A stretch of DNA of 64,000 bases. Origin: a virus. Below are positions 38,571 through 46,852 of the stretch, piece by piece. The notes below the pieces were generated by a model. It did not search any database. It was given only the letters and a program-made list of their open reading frames with translations, and had not been told where the DNA came from. Where the stretch lies: the IMG/VR virus record IMGVR_UViG_3300006923_003182, positions 1-64,000 of that record. One strand, written 5' to 3'. The first letter of the stretch is position 1; each line of letters opens with the position of its first letter. The translations under genes and the position numbers were made by a program.

Positions 38571-39415
38571 AAAACCTCTCCATTAAATGCTATACTATCG
38601 TGCGGAACTTTAAAGATATCGAGCCATATGTTAAATTGGCAAAAAAACATTTTCTGCCTCTTGCTTTTCGGCTCCACCGCGAACCCCTTTGCTCTCAATG
38701 CCTCGACGTGCTTGTCAATTATGTCGTGGTCTACCCACTCCATAATAAAGCCACTTTTATCTCTAAATACAAAGTCTTTAGAGAAATCTTCTAAAAGTAA
38801 TTCTTTTATTATCTTTTTGCCAAAAGACTCTTTGTTGTATTCTTGCAAATCACGATCCAAGAATGGGTACCGTCCTTCGATGTCAAATTTTAAGCCCATT
38901 TTATCATTTTTCCGAAGGTGATGAAAAATAAGAAGATTCTTATCGTGATGTAGCTTGTCCTGGTTGGTTTTCGCAGAAATCTCTGCGAAAAGCCCTCTGG
39001 GATACTCTTCCGTGTCATAATATGAGTACCCGCCATATAACTCATCGGATCCTAGTCCGCTTATGCTTACTCTTTTTTGTTTTTTATTAATCTCACGATA
39101 AAGAAAATATCCAACCGATACCCAGTAAAACGGCTCCTCCCATATTCTCACTATTTCATATAAATAATCTTCAAAAGAGTCTATCCTGTGAGAGAAGTAA
39201 TGTACATTTATTCCATATTTATCTTCAACAATTTTAGCATACTTATCGTCGCCATAGCACAAGAAGAGGCAATCCTCTTCTCGCCCTAGCTCGCACACCG
39301 CCTTCACTATGAGTGAGCTGTCGAGCCCTCCCGATAGTGGCACAGCGCAGTTCTTGGTTATCCTTTTTTCGACTGCTATTTTAAAGTTTTTATAGTATTT
39401 TTGCGCTACTGACAT
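38558..39415 (-). CDS. Asparagine-synthetase-like amidation domain (split gene, C-terminal half)
   Basis: A 285-residue ATP-PPase: 'CAVPLSGGLDSSLIVKAV' (23-40), 'RVSISGLGSDELYGGY' with the family G-x-G-x-D-E-L-F-G-G pattern, and 'GRYPFLDRDLQEY'. It would activate a carboxylate and use ammonia from the glutaminase half at 39390-39917. In O-antigen clusters such enzymes (WbpS-like) turn uronic acids into uronamides, which fits the neighbouring WbpB/E genes. The two halves overlap by 26 nt in different frames; removing one A from the A5 run at the overlap would fuse them. See the finding. Confidence 0.82.
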   Translation of the reverse strand: MSVAQKYYKNFKIAVEKRITKNCAVPLSGGLDSSLIVKAVCELGREEDCLFLCYGDDKYAKIVEDKYGINVHYFSHRIDSFEDYLYEIVRIWEEPFYWVSVGYFLYREINKKQKRVSISGLGSDELYGGYSYYDTEEYPRGLFAEISAKTNQDKLHHDKNLLIFHHLRKNDKMGLKFDIEGRYPFLDRDLQEYNKESFGKKIIKELLLEDFSKDFVFRDKSGFIMEWVDHDIIDKHVEALRAKGFAVEPKSKRQKMFFCQFNIWLDIFKVPHDSIAFNGEVFWKK

Positions 39416-39917
39416 TTCCGAATCCAGTTATGTTTGTACTATTAAAATCTATTAATGGGAGCGATGAAATATTTGACGAATATACCACTGATCCCTCAAA
39501 GCTCTGCATATATAGTGATCTTACTTTAAATGGATCTGTATAAACATACTCTTTTTTATTTTTCTTGTCCCAAATGAGTATAGCGTACTGTCCATCTAAT
39601 CTCTTTACGAAATCTTCGCCCCACTTCTTAAATGAGAATAATATTGTTTCGAAATCAGAATCATACTTAAAATCATACTCTTTAAGCTCTTTGTTTATTT
39701 CTCTGTAATTATATATTTCGCCATTAAATAAGAGAACATAGTCATCACACTCTAATGGGAGCTGCATTGTATCTTCGCCTGTAATCTGCAGTCTCGTCTG
39801 TATGAGCTGTGCCCCGTCTCCTATGAATTCTCCACAAGAATCTGGGCCGCGATCCTTTATTGAATCCGGAATTTCTGGATATCTATAGTCACCAATTACC
39901 GCAAGTATTCCGCACAC
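39390..39917 (-). CDS. Class-II glutamine amidotransferase (split asparagine synthetase, N-terminal half)
   Basis: I choose the GTG at 39917, with GAGG 6 nt before it, because it gives Met-Cys-Gly-Ile so that Cys2 can be the N-terminal nucleophile; the ATGs at 39920 and 39929 would misplace it. Further family motifs are 'SIKDRGPDSCGEF', 'LLFNGEIYNYREINKEL', 'SDFETILFSFKKWGEDFVKR', 'LDGQYAILIWDKKNKKEYVY' and 'TDPFKVRSLYM'. It releases ammonia from glutamine for the synthetase half encoded next. The 175 residues equal the usual N-terminal domain. Confidence 0.85.
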   Translation of the reverse strand: MCGILAVIGDYRYPEIPDSIKDRGPDSCGEFIGDGAQLIQTRLQITGEDTMQLPLECDDYVLLFNGEIYNYREINKELKEYDFKYDSDFETILFSFKKWGEDFVKRLDGQYAILIWDKKNKKEYVYTDPFKVRSLYMQSFEGSVVYSSNISSLPLIDFNSTNITGFGNVSSAKIL

Positions 39918-39925
39918 CATACACC

Positions 39926-40522
39926 TCACTCGAAATGGTAAAGACAGTACTTTGCCTTACAGGAGTTGGCATAATATTCCCATATTTTTTCAAACCCAAA
40001 TTGCTCGTAATCCCTCGGAAACCAATATGGAGCCATCTCTGCGGTCCCCTGGGGCTCTCTGTCTGGAGCTTCAAATATCACAATTATTTTTCCAATTCTC
40101 TTTAGATTATCAATAATCTCATCTACTTCGGGAATATGACATAAGACAGAATTCACATAAACAACATCATATTTTTTAGTTATACTGGGCAGGTCTGTAT
40201 CGTCCCCCACCCATATATTTCTCAGTCCGAACACCCTCCTCCCCTCTTCAATGGCGCGTTCACTGATATCGATTCCATAAACTTCTATATTTCTTTCCCT
40301 AAACTGGTTGAGATGCCTCCCTATATTGCACCCAAATTCAAATAGCGTCGTTGGAGAGAGGGAGTCTATGTAGTCGTATATATAAAAATTATTTTCAAAA
40401 ATATTATATTGAAAATGATATTTATTTTTATAGTACTCCCCCGCACTACTGCTCGGCCCCGTGGGAGTCTTAGGCCCCAAGAGTGACTCAATTAAGTCTT
40501 TATATAAATACCTATGAGCCAT
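39926..40522 (-). CDS. SAM-dependent methyltransferase
   Basis: A 198-residue class-I methyltransferase with motif I 'LFEFGCNIGRHLNQF' (60-74), the acidic strand end 'VYGIDISERAIEEG', and 'YDVVYVNSVLCHIPEVDEII'. The C-terminal part 'FEAPDREPQG' is of the sugar/lipid methyltransferase type. The position between a glycosyltransferase and the amidation genes suggests methylation of the glycan or a sugar intermediate. It overlaps the upstream gene by 11 nt. The target cannot be read from sequence. Confidence 0.78.
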   Translation of the reverse strand: MAHRYLYKDLIESLLGPKTPTGPSSSAGEYYKNKYHFQYNIFENNFYIYDYIDSLSPTTLFEFGCNIGRHLNQFRERNIEVYGIDISERAIEEGRRVFGLRNIWVGDDTDLPSITKKYDVVYVNSVLCHIPEVDEIIDNLKRIGKIIVIFEAPDREPQGTAEMAPYWFPRDYEQFGFEKIWEYYANSCKAKYCLYHFE

Positions 40523-41510
40523 TCGACTTCCTTATTTTTTCCAGTTCGAATATCTCTGGGATCTCTTGGCGGATATACTCATCGCTTACAACTTCATGAT
40601 TGACGCGTATAATGGATTTTGTCATATTTACTTCGCCCTTTATATCACACATAACAAGGCCATTCTCCCTGCACGAGAAGTGAAGGTGTCTTTTTCTATG
40701 GTTTTTTATGGCATCTCTTGGCCATTTGTCTAAATACTTATCCTCACTGTCGAGCCATAGCTTCCACTCTAATTTCTCCAATATTTCTTTCGATAACGCC
40801 CTCCCCGGAGCAATAGGCTCTCCTCGATGATGTCCGATACCCTTTATATTCCCCTGATATCCATTCGAATAAGTTGAGTATTTCGTTAATAAGTCATAAT
40901 AATATATGTCTAATGAGGCTATTTCGTCATACTTCTTCTTTTGCATATTCAACAATACAAATAAAAAATACTTATCTGAGAATAAATTATCGGACCCCGT
41001 CAGGATAACATAGTCTGGGTCGTATTCCTTGCACGCCAGCAGCCTAATGTTCGCCTTTCTCCCCAGCGGAGCGTTGGGGGATTCCACATACTTAAACCCA
41101 CAGCCTTCCACCAGTTCTCGCGACAACCTGCCCTCACTGCCGACGACTACTACATTTATAGTGATCTTTGGAAATCTATTTTTTAATCGCCTGATTCCCG
41201 CAGCCCAGGCCATGAAGACGTCATGACGTCTCCATATCATTGTGGCAATAACTATGCTCAGGCCGGCAGGCTCCGGATCGGAAAATAATTTTTTGTTAAA
41301 CTTATTTACTCCATATCTATAAATCTTTTTTTTATTAGAATATTGAACAATCGGTTTCGACTTCCCGCCGCTCTTACTCTGGAGAGGCAGCTGGTCCGAT
41401 GGGATCGTATATATCCTACTTGTATTTTCAATAGCCCCCCCAGACGATGATGAGGCCTTCCTTATGGACTTAAAGTTGGCGTTCTTCTTTTTTATTTTTA
41501 TTTTTTTCAC
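40512..41510 (-). CDS. GT-A-like glycosyltransferase
   Basis: A 332-residue protein with a lysine-rich, probably disordered N-terminus (1-85). The core has 'GLSIVIATMIWRRHDVFMAW', 'NVVVVGSEGRLSRELVEGCG', 'NAPLGRKANIRL' and 'YVILTGSDNLFSDKYFLFVL', where S-D-N takes the place of the metal-binding DxD. The same set of motifs occurs in the C-terminal half of the protein at 42507-43889 ('WRREDVF', 'VGSEGRRSELLSKSLG', 'KPLGRKFNARIKW', 'ILLGSDDLIS'), so the two are paralogues. Donor and acceptor are unknown. Confidence 0.7.
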   Translation of the reverse strand: MKKIKIKKKNANFKSIRKASSSSGGAIENTSRIYTIPSDQLPLQSKSGGKSKPIVQYSNKKKIYRYGVNKFNKKLFSDPEPAGLSIVIATMIWRRHDVFMAWAAGIRRLKNRFPKITINVVVVGSEGRLSRELVEGCGFKYVESPNAPLGRKANIRLLACKEYDPDYVILTGSDNLFSDKYFLFVLLNMQKKKYDEIASLDIYYYDLLTKYSTYSNGYQGNIKGIGHHRGEPIAPGRALSKEILEKLEWKLWLDSEDKYLDKWPRDAIKNHRKRHLHFSCRENGLVMCDIKGEVNMTKSIIRVNHEVVSDEYIRQEIPEIFELEKIRKSNGS

Positions 41511-41514
41511 TTTG

Positions 41515-41991
41515 TTATTTAATCTTTATTTTATAAAATTTTGCCGGGGACCCAAACCAGACTTCTTTATCTGGGATGTTGCTTCGAACCTGAGAACACG
41601 CGCCAATAATACAATCGCTTCCTATCTCAAATCCAGGCATGAGAGTTACGTTCGCCCCAATGAGCGTTCCGTTTCCAATCCCCACAACCATCTTCTCGTC
41701 GTTCCTGCTCAAGTCTGCCGTGTCTGTCAGCACAAACCCATATTTTATTAAAACATTAGAGCCGATAACGGCGTTCGCAGAGATTGTACACCTACTTCCA
41801 AACGATGTTCCATCACCTATTGTGACATTCTCCCGAATCTCACAATAGGCCGTAAAACTACAGTTTTTTCCAATTTTTGACCCACTTCTTATGATACAAA
41901 ATGGGCCAACCTTGGTACCGTCCCCAATCTCAACTCCATCTTCAATATATGCAAGCGGATGTATTTCCAAATTTCTTCCCAAATCTCTCAC
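41515..41991 (-). CDS. Left-handed beta-helix acyltransferase (WbpD-like)
   Basis: A 158-residue hexapeptide-repeat protein: 'IEDGVEIGDGTKVGPFCIIR', 'SGSKIGKNCSFTAYCEIREN', 'VTIGDGTSFGSRCTISANAV' and the end 'DKEVWFGSPAKFYKIKIK'. This fold is used by N-acetyltransferases that act on UDP-amino sugars; with the WbpB and WbpE-like genes it would add the second acetyl group to form UDP-diacetamido-uronic acid. Serine O-acetyltransferase-type activity is an alternative. It overlaps the next hexapeptide gene by 1 nt. Confidence 0.78.
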   Translation of the reverse strand: MRDLGRNLEIHPLAYIEDGVEIGDGTKVGPFCIIRSGSKIGKNCSFTAYCEIRENVTIGDGTSFGSRCTISANAVIGSNVLIKYGFVLTDTADLSRNDEKMVVGIGNGTLIGANVTLMPGFEIGSDCIIGACSQVRSNIPDKEVWFGSPAKFYKIKIK

Positions 41992-42506
41992 TATGCGCCC
42001 CCCTCGGCCGTCTGCCGATCTAGTTTTCTAATTATTTTCGCCGGAGAGCCATAAATAAGCACTTCATTTTCATAAAACGATGAAGTGACTACAGAGCCCA
42101 TCCCTATTATATTTTTGCTACCCAGCACAGCCCTATTTCTAATGCAACAGTTTATTTTTATCTTGTTTAAGCTGCCAATTTTACAAAATCCAGCCAAAAT
42201 CGCTCGCACTCCGATTTCATTTTTGTCCCCAATTAAAACATCGTGGCCAATATTCGAGTAATTCATTATAAAATTTCCAGACCCTATCGCTGTATCGCTC
42301 TCTGCTCCGGACATTATAGAGACATGAGCTCCAATCCAATTATCATCTCCAATTACAACCCCGCAAACATCATCGGGGCCGCTACTGGTAAACCCCGGCA
42401 GACCTATAACTGCGTATGGGTATATTATATTTCCAGTTCCAATCACAACGTTATCGCAAATAATCGCCGTACTATGAATCTTGTTTCCATCTATAAAACT
42501 CCACAT
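41991..42506 (-). CDS. Left-handed beta-helix acyltransferase (LpxA-like)
   Basis: A second hexapeptide protein of 171 residues: 'GNKIHSTAIICDNVVIGTGN' (8-27), 'IYPYAVIGLPGFTSSGPDDV', 'VVIGDDNWIGAHVSIMSGAE' and 'YGSPAKIIRKL' at the end. The start is like LpxA, which acylates UDP-GlcNAc, but the central part differs. It may be an O-acetyltransferase or a UDP-amino-sugar acyltransferase. The two acyltransferase genes are adjacent (1-nt overlap), which hints at two different acetylation sites on the glycan. Confidence 0.75.
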   Translation of the reverse strand: MWSFIDGNKIHSTAIICDNVVIGTGNIIYPYAVIGLPGFTSSGPDDVCGVVIGDDNWIGAHVSIMSGAESDTAIGSGNFIMNYSNIGHDVLIGDKNEIGVRAILAGFCKIGSLNKIKINCCIRNRAVLGSKNIIGMGSVVTSSFYENEVLIYGSPAKIIRKLDRQTAEGGA

Positions 42507-43889
42507 TTACTTGATCATCTCCAAGATTCTACTACGCTCATCATCCGTCAGCTCTCTATTATTCGATGTTTTTAATATCTGCTTAAGAGTGGTTCTATTC
42601 CCCTCTGTCTTTATATCTACAATTATACCATTTATATCCTTCATGCTCAGGACCGTCTGGCTCTTGATTGATTTCAATTTTTTAGACCAAAGCTTTCCAT
42701 CGGGAGAGTTATTCGCGTCGTCTGGCCATAAATTTGGACCAATTCTTTCAACCAATGACCGACTGAGGCATCGCCCGGGGGCGAGCGGCTCTGTTGATCG
42801 CCCTCCCTTGTACCCAAATGTATATGCCCCAGTCTTGGACTTCATATCGTAAAAGTACAAGTCGCCCCAACTTATTAAATCATATGACATTGCCTTGGTC
42901 TTCAGTTCGGAAAAAACTTCCTTGGAAATTAAATCATCACTGCCTAACAGGATTATGTGGGTGTATTGCTTGCTCTTTATGAACCACTTTATTCTGGCAT
43001 TAAACTTCCGTCCAAGTGGCTTATTTTTCTCCTCGACGTAGTGGCACCCGAGACTTTTTGATAGCAACTCCGATCTGCGACCCTCACTTCCGACTGCCAA
43101 TATATCTGCAAATTGACTATTATTCTTTACGAACAGCCTAAATACATCCTCTCTTCTCCAGATTGGGGTAGCTATCAATGGCCGGAACTCGCTACGTGGC
43201 GGTGGGAGCTTTCTTTTGCTCTTATTCCTCAGAGAACTAGACAGACCCTTGGAGGCTCCGTTGTAAGCTTTTTTACTTATATAACTTCCGTCCATTTTCC
43301 ACTTTCTTTTTAGATATCCGACGAAGTGTCTTGCTCCAGCGTCACTTCCGAATTTTCTCATCTTCTGTGTATACTCATAATATTTTGAAAATGCTATAGC
43401 TGCCGTCGGAGCCGAATCGTGGTCCCCGAGTACTTTGGATATTTCAACATTTTGGTACCCCAACTTCGCAGCTCTTTTTGCAAAGTCTCGGTCACCACCC
43501 AGAACATCTCTAAACTCTAACTGCTGCAGCGCCTCAGAGCTCCATAGCTTCAATGAGCCAATCTTCTTCTCTAAGAATAAATCATATAATAACGAGGAGG
43601 CATTAAGAATTTTTACTCCATCTGCTTCTTTCTTTTTTGCGAACTTGAGCAGCTCAGTGATAGCATTTTTCTTAAGATACATGTCCTCATCTATCTGAAG
43701 GCACCACTTGGTACCAACACACGCATTTCGCATAGTGTTTAGCCACGCAGATTGTGGCGACTTATTTTTAATAACCACAACTTCAACAACATTTGGGCTC
43801 TCAGCGGCTAATTCATCTATTATCTTCTTGCAGCGAGCAAACGTTGGAGACCCAACCGTTCCGATGCATATTGTTATTGAGTCACCCAT
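42507..43889 (-). CDS. Two-domain glycosyltransferase (GT2-like plus GT-A-like)
   Basis: 460 residues. The N-terminal part (1-200) is GT2-like: 'ITICIGTVGSPTFARCKKII' (5-24), 'VVVIKNKSPQSAWLNTMRNA' and 'KWCLQIDEDMYLKKNAI' with a D-E-D metal site. A basic linker (about 200-235, 'KSKRKLPPPRSEFRP') leads to a second domain homologous to the 40512-41510 protein, with 'LLGSDDLIS'. One chain could add two sugars in turn. It abuts the LpxA-like gene and overlaps the upstream gene by 1 nt. Confidence 0.75.
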   Translation of the reverse strand: MGDSITICIGTVGSPTFARCKKIIDELAAESPNVVEVVVIKNKSPQSAWLNTMRNACVGTKWCLQIDEDMYLKKNAITELLKFAKKKEADGVKILNASSLLYDLFLEKKIGSLKLWSSEALQQLEFRDVLGGDRDFAKRAAKLGYQNVEISKVLGDHDSAPTAAIAFSKYYEYTQKMRKFGSDAGARHFVGYLKRKWKMDGSYISKKAYNGASKGLSSSLRNKSKRKLPPPRSEFRPLIATPIWRREDVFRLFVKNNSQFADILAVGSEGRRSELLSKSLGCHYVEEKNKPLGRKFNARIKWFIKSKQYTHIILLGSDDLISKEVFSELKTKAMSYDLISWGDLYFYDMKSKTGAYTFGYKGGRSTEPLAPGRCLSRSLVERIGPNLWPDDANNSPDGKLWSKKLKSIKSQTVLSMKDINGIIVDIKTEGNRTTLKQILKTSNNRELTDDERSRILEMIK

Positions 43890-44812
43890 TACGCTCTATC
43901 CTTCAAGAAATTATCAAACAAGGTTTGAGCCCTGCTGTCCGGGAAGTGATTATCTCTAGCATACTTAGCAATTTTATTATAAGAATATTTATTATTATTT
44001 AATTTATTTCCCTTTGAAATCATATCTTTCTTTCCGGAAAATACCTCCCCCAAGAATGGATTGCTCATTACTATTTTAGCTTCCGGAATATTTCTCTCAA
44101 TGAGGACCGGCATTCCGGCACCTATGTACTCAAAGAATTTTGACGAACTTTCTCTCTGAAGCTTCTTGCTTCCTAGCGGATAAATTGACGGGACAAACCC
44201 AGCAAAGTAGTGGCCACGATTTAGCTCCTGATAGAGCTTGCTATGGCTTTTCGGCTCCAAAATTAAAGAACCTGGAATTTTAGACTGCACGAATTCTATA
44301 TTCTCCTTAAATCCTGGAGAGCTCCTGGTGAATCTCAATATACTTTTCCCTCGCCAGTATTTTATCGGATAAACCCCAAAGCTAATTCCCGAGGCATTCA
44401 TTGTCTTTATCTTTGCTTCAGCCAAGGGAGAGAGTCTTCCCAAGTAGGCCATTCGCACCCGGTCCGTGGTGGCTATTTTTATATCCCTATCTCCATGGCA
44501 GTAATTCATTAAAATAAACTGATTATTTTTTGGAGCAGGGTATGGGGATATCGAGCAGGCTGTATCTACCCCGGTCATATCGAATCCGCACTCGGTAATC
44601 TTCAAAGTATATTTCGAACTAATCTTTCTCCTTAGAGGCGTTCTGTCAATAATTGCGAAATCATACTTTAAATCATAATCATTAATAAAGGATTCAAATT
44701 CACATATTTTATGCAATTCTTCAACTATCTTTCCAATCTTACATGGAGAGCAGTGATAGAGCCCGCCTCTACCATAGTTGCCGGAATATCTTGAGAAGAT
44801 TCCAATCCTCAC
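43889..44812 (-). CDS. Putative GT-B glycosyltransferase
   Basis: A 307-residue protein starting 'MRIGIFSRYSGNYGRGGLYH', with 'VRMAYLGRLSPLAEAKIKTM' in the middle and a donor-site-like 'SSKFFEYIGAGMPVLIERN' near the C-terminus, as in GT4-type enzymes (E at 'FFEYIGAG'). It overlaps both neighbours by 1-4 nt in a row of GT genes. Confidence is lower than for its neighbours because the N-terminal half is not clearly Rossmann-like. Confidence 0.7.
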   Translation of the reverse strand: MRIGIFSRYSGNYGRGGLYHCSPCKIGKIVEELHKICEFESFINDYDLKYDFAIIDRTPLRRKISSKYTLKITECGFDMTGVDTACSISPYPAPKNNQFILMNYCHGDRDIKIATTDRVRMAYLGRLSPLAEAKIKTMNASGISFGVYPIKYWRGKSILRFTRSSPGFKENIEFVQSKIPGSLILEPKSHSKLYQELNRGHYFAGFVPSIYPLGSKKLQRESSSKFFEYIGAGMPVLIERNIPEAKIVMSNPFLGEVFSGKKDMISKGNKLNNNKYSYNKIAKYARDNHFPDSRAQTLFDNFLKDRA

Positions 44813-45747
44813 TTCAATACCTCTTCGAAAGCTTCGCCCCAGCGCTCTTTGTATTCTTTAATTCCAAACACTTTGATCGCCCTGGCTCGACCGGCCGCGC
44901 TCAGCTCCGCTTGCAAATCTTTTGACCCCAAAATTCTCTTACACGCCGCTAACATATCTTCCTTCGTATCTGCAAAAAGACAGTCTCTCCCGCCCCTTAG
45001 GTGCCTGCTTATTCCATGATTATTAGTTGTGACTAGCGGAGCCCCGCACATCATTGCCTCGACCCTGCTGCGAGGCATAGCGCTTCGCACAGTGGAATTC
45101 AGGCAAACCCCATACTTATTATATTTTTGCACTAATTTCTTTAACGGAAAGTTTCCAATACTCTCGGGCAGGTCCTCGTCTCCATGGCCAACCAAGTCGC
45201 ACAAGCCAGTCTTTTCGGAGACATACCTCCACTCATCAAATCCTAATATTGCCCCTCTTTTTTCGAATACATTCGCTACGGTCAAGATCCTATCATTTCT
45301 TTTCAGCTTCATATCGCAAAATTCATCCGGATCAAATCCGTGGGGGATGTAAAAATGTTTTTTTCCAGGCAAGTTTTTATAATTCTTATCCATCGCATAT
45401 TTGGAATTCCACACAACCACTCTGGCCCACCTTGGAATAGAAAAGGGAGCATCCGTCTGAACTACGGCAATTCCCGGTGCGCGATGCCTTCTTCGAAATG
45501 GCTCAAGCCTTTTTGCTCCCGGTGACACGCGAACCATAATAATATTATATTTTCGCGTCATTAGTGCGCGCTCTTTTGCGGCAACGATGTTCGCCTTATC
45601 TCCGCTAATAGCTGGTCGGCCGAAGTCCTCATCGGTCGGGGCACGGCCGTTGAGTTTGGTGCACCAAAATCGAGGACCAGTCTTAAAGAACTCATATTGA
45701 TGCCCGCCATGAACGAGCCAATCCATAATTTCCAATTTTTCAACCAT
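44809..45747 (-). CDS. GT4-like glycosyltransferase
   Basis: 312 residues of GT-B type. The acceptor domain is compact; the donor half has 'HFYIPHGFDPDEFCDMKLKR', 'ILTVANVFEKRGAILGFDEW' and the E-x7 motif 'PRSRVEAMMCGAPLVTTNNH', plus 'LQAELSAAGRARAIKVFGIK'. It overlaps neighbours by 4 and 8 nt. The donor is unknown. The 'AEERWGEAFEEVLK'-type acidic tail is typical for the family. Confidence 0.82.
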   Translation of the reverse strand: MVEKLEIMDWLVHGGHQYEFFKTGPRFWCTKLNGRAPTDEDFGRPAISGDKANIVAAKERALMTRKYNIIMVRVSPGAKRLEPFRRRHRAPGIAVVQTDAPFSIPRWARVVVWNSKYAMDKNYKNLPGKKHFYIPHGFDPDEFCDMKLKRNDRILTVANVFEKRGAILGFDEWRYVSEKTGLCDLVGHGDEDLPESIGNFPLKKLVQKYNKYGVCLNSTVRSAMPRSRVEAMMCGAPLVTTNNHGISRHLRGGRDCLFADTKEDMLAACKRILGSKDLQAELSAAGRARAIKVFGIKEYKERWGEAFEEVLK

Positions 45748-46852
45748 AGTTTTTAAACCGATCTTTCTTTAAAATTTCTTCAATTCTACTCCCGACGGCC
45801 TCTATTGTCATGGTTTTTGATATATTTTTTGCGTTAATGACCTTGTCGGCTATGTCTTCGTTATTCTCGAATACGTTTCTCATATTTTTGCGCAAAGAAG
45901 AGGTGGAGGGATATGCCCAATTCTGAGTCTTATTGTATAATGGCTGCCAGCCCATGCCCTTCACTGGGCCGATTTTGTGAGCAATTATATTTGCGCTATT
46001 TTCATCTAAAAATTCTGTTATCCCGCCGAACTTTGTAGTTATCAAATGATTCCCGGCCTCAATGGCATCATGAATCGGCATCCCCCATCCTTCGCCGCGA
46101 TGCGGAGCCACATAGCAGTCGCCATAATTATGAATTGCTTTAATTTGCTCAAATGGAATTTTTTCGTCAATTAAGTATACTTTTGGATAAAACTTTTTAT
46201 TTAGTCTTCTCTTTATATTTATAATATCAAGATAAATCTGCTCTTTTTTGTACTTATCCGGATCGAGCTTGCTGGTTTTTATAAGCAATAAAACCTTATC
46301 CTTCCGGGCGAACTCGTTGTAATAGGCCGTTAGTAGCTCTTTGTACCCCTTTCTCTCGTGCCATTGAAATATAGAATAAAACTTAAATACATCATCCGAT
46401 ATTAAAAGCTCAGAAGTTGCCGGGGACGGAACCGCCACAGTTAGCGCTGAGGAGCTCCAGATGGACGGGGTTGGCACGACCTCTATGTGACCTTTAAAGC
46501 CAGCCCTGCGACAGGCTGTGGCGACCAGTTCGCATGGTGCCCATATCTCATCCAAAAACTTTATAGAACTACGCCAAGGCGTGGGCAAAGCATCCGCCTC
46601 CCAGTAGAAATAGCCTATTTTATAATTATTTGACTTATGCTGGCTAAAGGGTGGCATATTCAAATATAAATCAATTTTGGGCGAACCAGAAAAGTTATTT
46701 AGCTTGATGTTAAAATCCGAAGGGCTTGAGCTTAATTCAAATTTTGTATTTACATCCGACCCAGACAACGCGAGTGCAAAAGCTCTACTGGCATTTGCAT
46801 ACCCAGAGGGGCCCGAGGTTTTTGCGAAATATCTTATTGAAGGCAGAGGCAT
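45740..46852 (-). CDS. GT4-like glycosyltransferase
   Basis: 370 residues: N-terminal 'GPSGYANASRAFALALSGSD' (14-33) with the flexible glycine loop, 'IGYFYWEADALPTPWRSSIK', donor domain 'FYSIFQWHERKGYKELLTAY', and 'VAPHRGEGWGMPIHDAIEAG' (E-x7-E-like) followed by 'NHLITTKFGGITEFLDENSA'. This is the pattern of GT4 enzymes in polysaccharide clusters. It overlaps its neighbours by 8 and 1 nt. Confidence 0.85.
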   Translation of the reverse strand: MPLPSIRYFAKTSGPSGYANASRAFALALSGSDVNTKFELSSSPSDFNIKLNNFSGSPKIDLYLNMPPFSQHKSNNYKIGYFYWEADALPTPWRSSIKFLDEIWAPCELVATACRRAGFKGHIEVVPTPSIWSSSALTVAVPSPATSELLISDDVFKFYSIFQWHERKGYKELLTAYYNEFARKDKVLLLIKTSKLDPDKYKKEQIYLDIINIKRRLNKKFYPKVYLIDEKIPFEQIKAIHNYGDCYVAPHRGEGWGMPIHDAIEAGNHLITTKFGGITEFLDENSANIIAHKIGPVKGMGWQPLYNKTQNWAYPSTSSLRKNMRNVFENNEDIADKVINAKNISKTMTIEAVGSRIEEILKKDRFKNYG

